21,329 nucleotides of DNA, taken from NCBI GenBank assembly GCA_025201765.1, contig MU623655.1:1-21329 (forward strand), given 5' to 3'. Numbering within the stretch: position 1 is the first letter of the stretch; each line of letters begins with the position of its first letter. Below, piece after piece: positions 21,121 to 21,329 of the stretch. The DNA is from Daldinia sp. FL1419. Lineage: Eukaryota; Ascomycota; Sordariomycetes; Xylariales; Hypoxylaceae. The position numbers were made by a program, and so were the translations under genes. The notes under the pieces are model-generated. The model made no database searches and had not been told where the DNA came from. It worked only from the letters and a program-made list of their open reading frames with translations.

Positions 21121-21329
21121 GTATTAATTATTTTATATGGAGGATAACCTGTTCTTCCCTTATAACACCAATTGTAATAATAACCTTTTTTACCCTATTT
21201 TAATATATTATATATTAATTAAAATTAATAAAAGATATTAATTTAATAATATTTACCCTTTTAATAATAAATATTAAATTATTAATATTTATTTAATTAA
21301 TAAAAAATATTAATTTTTTAATATTTAAT

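Larger units (their letters stand above)
19968..21329 (+). mobile_element. LTR retrotransposon, 5' part, runs off the window
   Basis: The homology between the two hAT copies ends at 19967 and new sequence begins TGATGGTTGTATGC, an LTR-like TG start. It is followed by better-preserved DNA with a TATA-like TATATAAG at 20043-20050 and a CT-rich segment, as in promoter regions of fungal LTRs. The end of the LTR and the primer-binding site could not be fixed. A gag-like frame starts at 20491. The second LTR and pol would lie downstream. Confidence 0.62.

Overview
The window looks like nuclear DNA of a filamentous ascomycete fungus. About nine tenths of it is extremely A+T-rich and reads as old transposons destroyed by repeat-induced point mutation (RIP, C-to-T at CpA on either strand). 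The evidence is sequence-internal. Repeat pairs differ almost only by transitions. TpA is everywhere. Long relic reading frames are broken mainly by TAA/TAG where Gln codons would stand. A block of about 2.3 kb (roughly 13800-16097) has ordinary base composition. No intact gene can be supported anywhere in the window.

Layout. 1-1719: degenerate, with one weak minus-strand coding-like stretch. 1720-4868 (minus): relic of a Plavaka-type (KDZ/CMC-like) DDE transposase, more than 930 codons in one frame, with an 11-residue tandem repeat at its C-terminal end. 4869-5456: A+T-rich spacer between divergent relic genes. 5457-7581 (plus): about 700 codons of a relic protein that I do not recognise. 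7582-10443: a complete short LTR retrotransposon with two LTRs of exactly 436 bp, a primer-binding site, a polypurine tract and only gag-like coding. 10444-13800: degenerate sequence with a long register open on both strands. 13800-16097: the base-balanced island, without a convincing gene. 16098-19967: two copies of one Ac-like hAT transposon, one inserted inside the other with an 8-bp target duplication. 19968-21329: the 5' part of another LTR retrotransposon, inserted in the outer hAT copy, with a gag-like relic frame.

How it fits together. The window is a graveyard of nested mobile elements rather than a working pathway. The order that can be read is: outer hAT into the base-balanced DNA, then the inner hAT into the outer one, and an LTR element into the outer hAT's remaining part. 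The small LTR element lies between the unrecognised plus-strand relic and the block to its right. In the two best-resolved repeat pairs the partners were mutated on opposite strands, so their ancestors could be rebuilt by comparison. The best candidate for something undescribed is the plus-strand relic next to, and divergent from, the Plavaka-type transposase, possibly a second gene of the same element.
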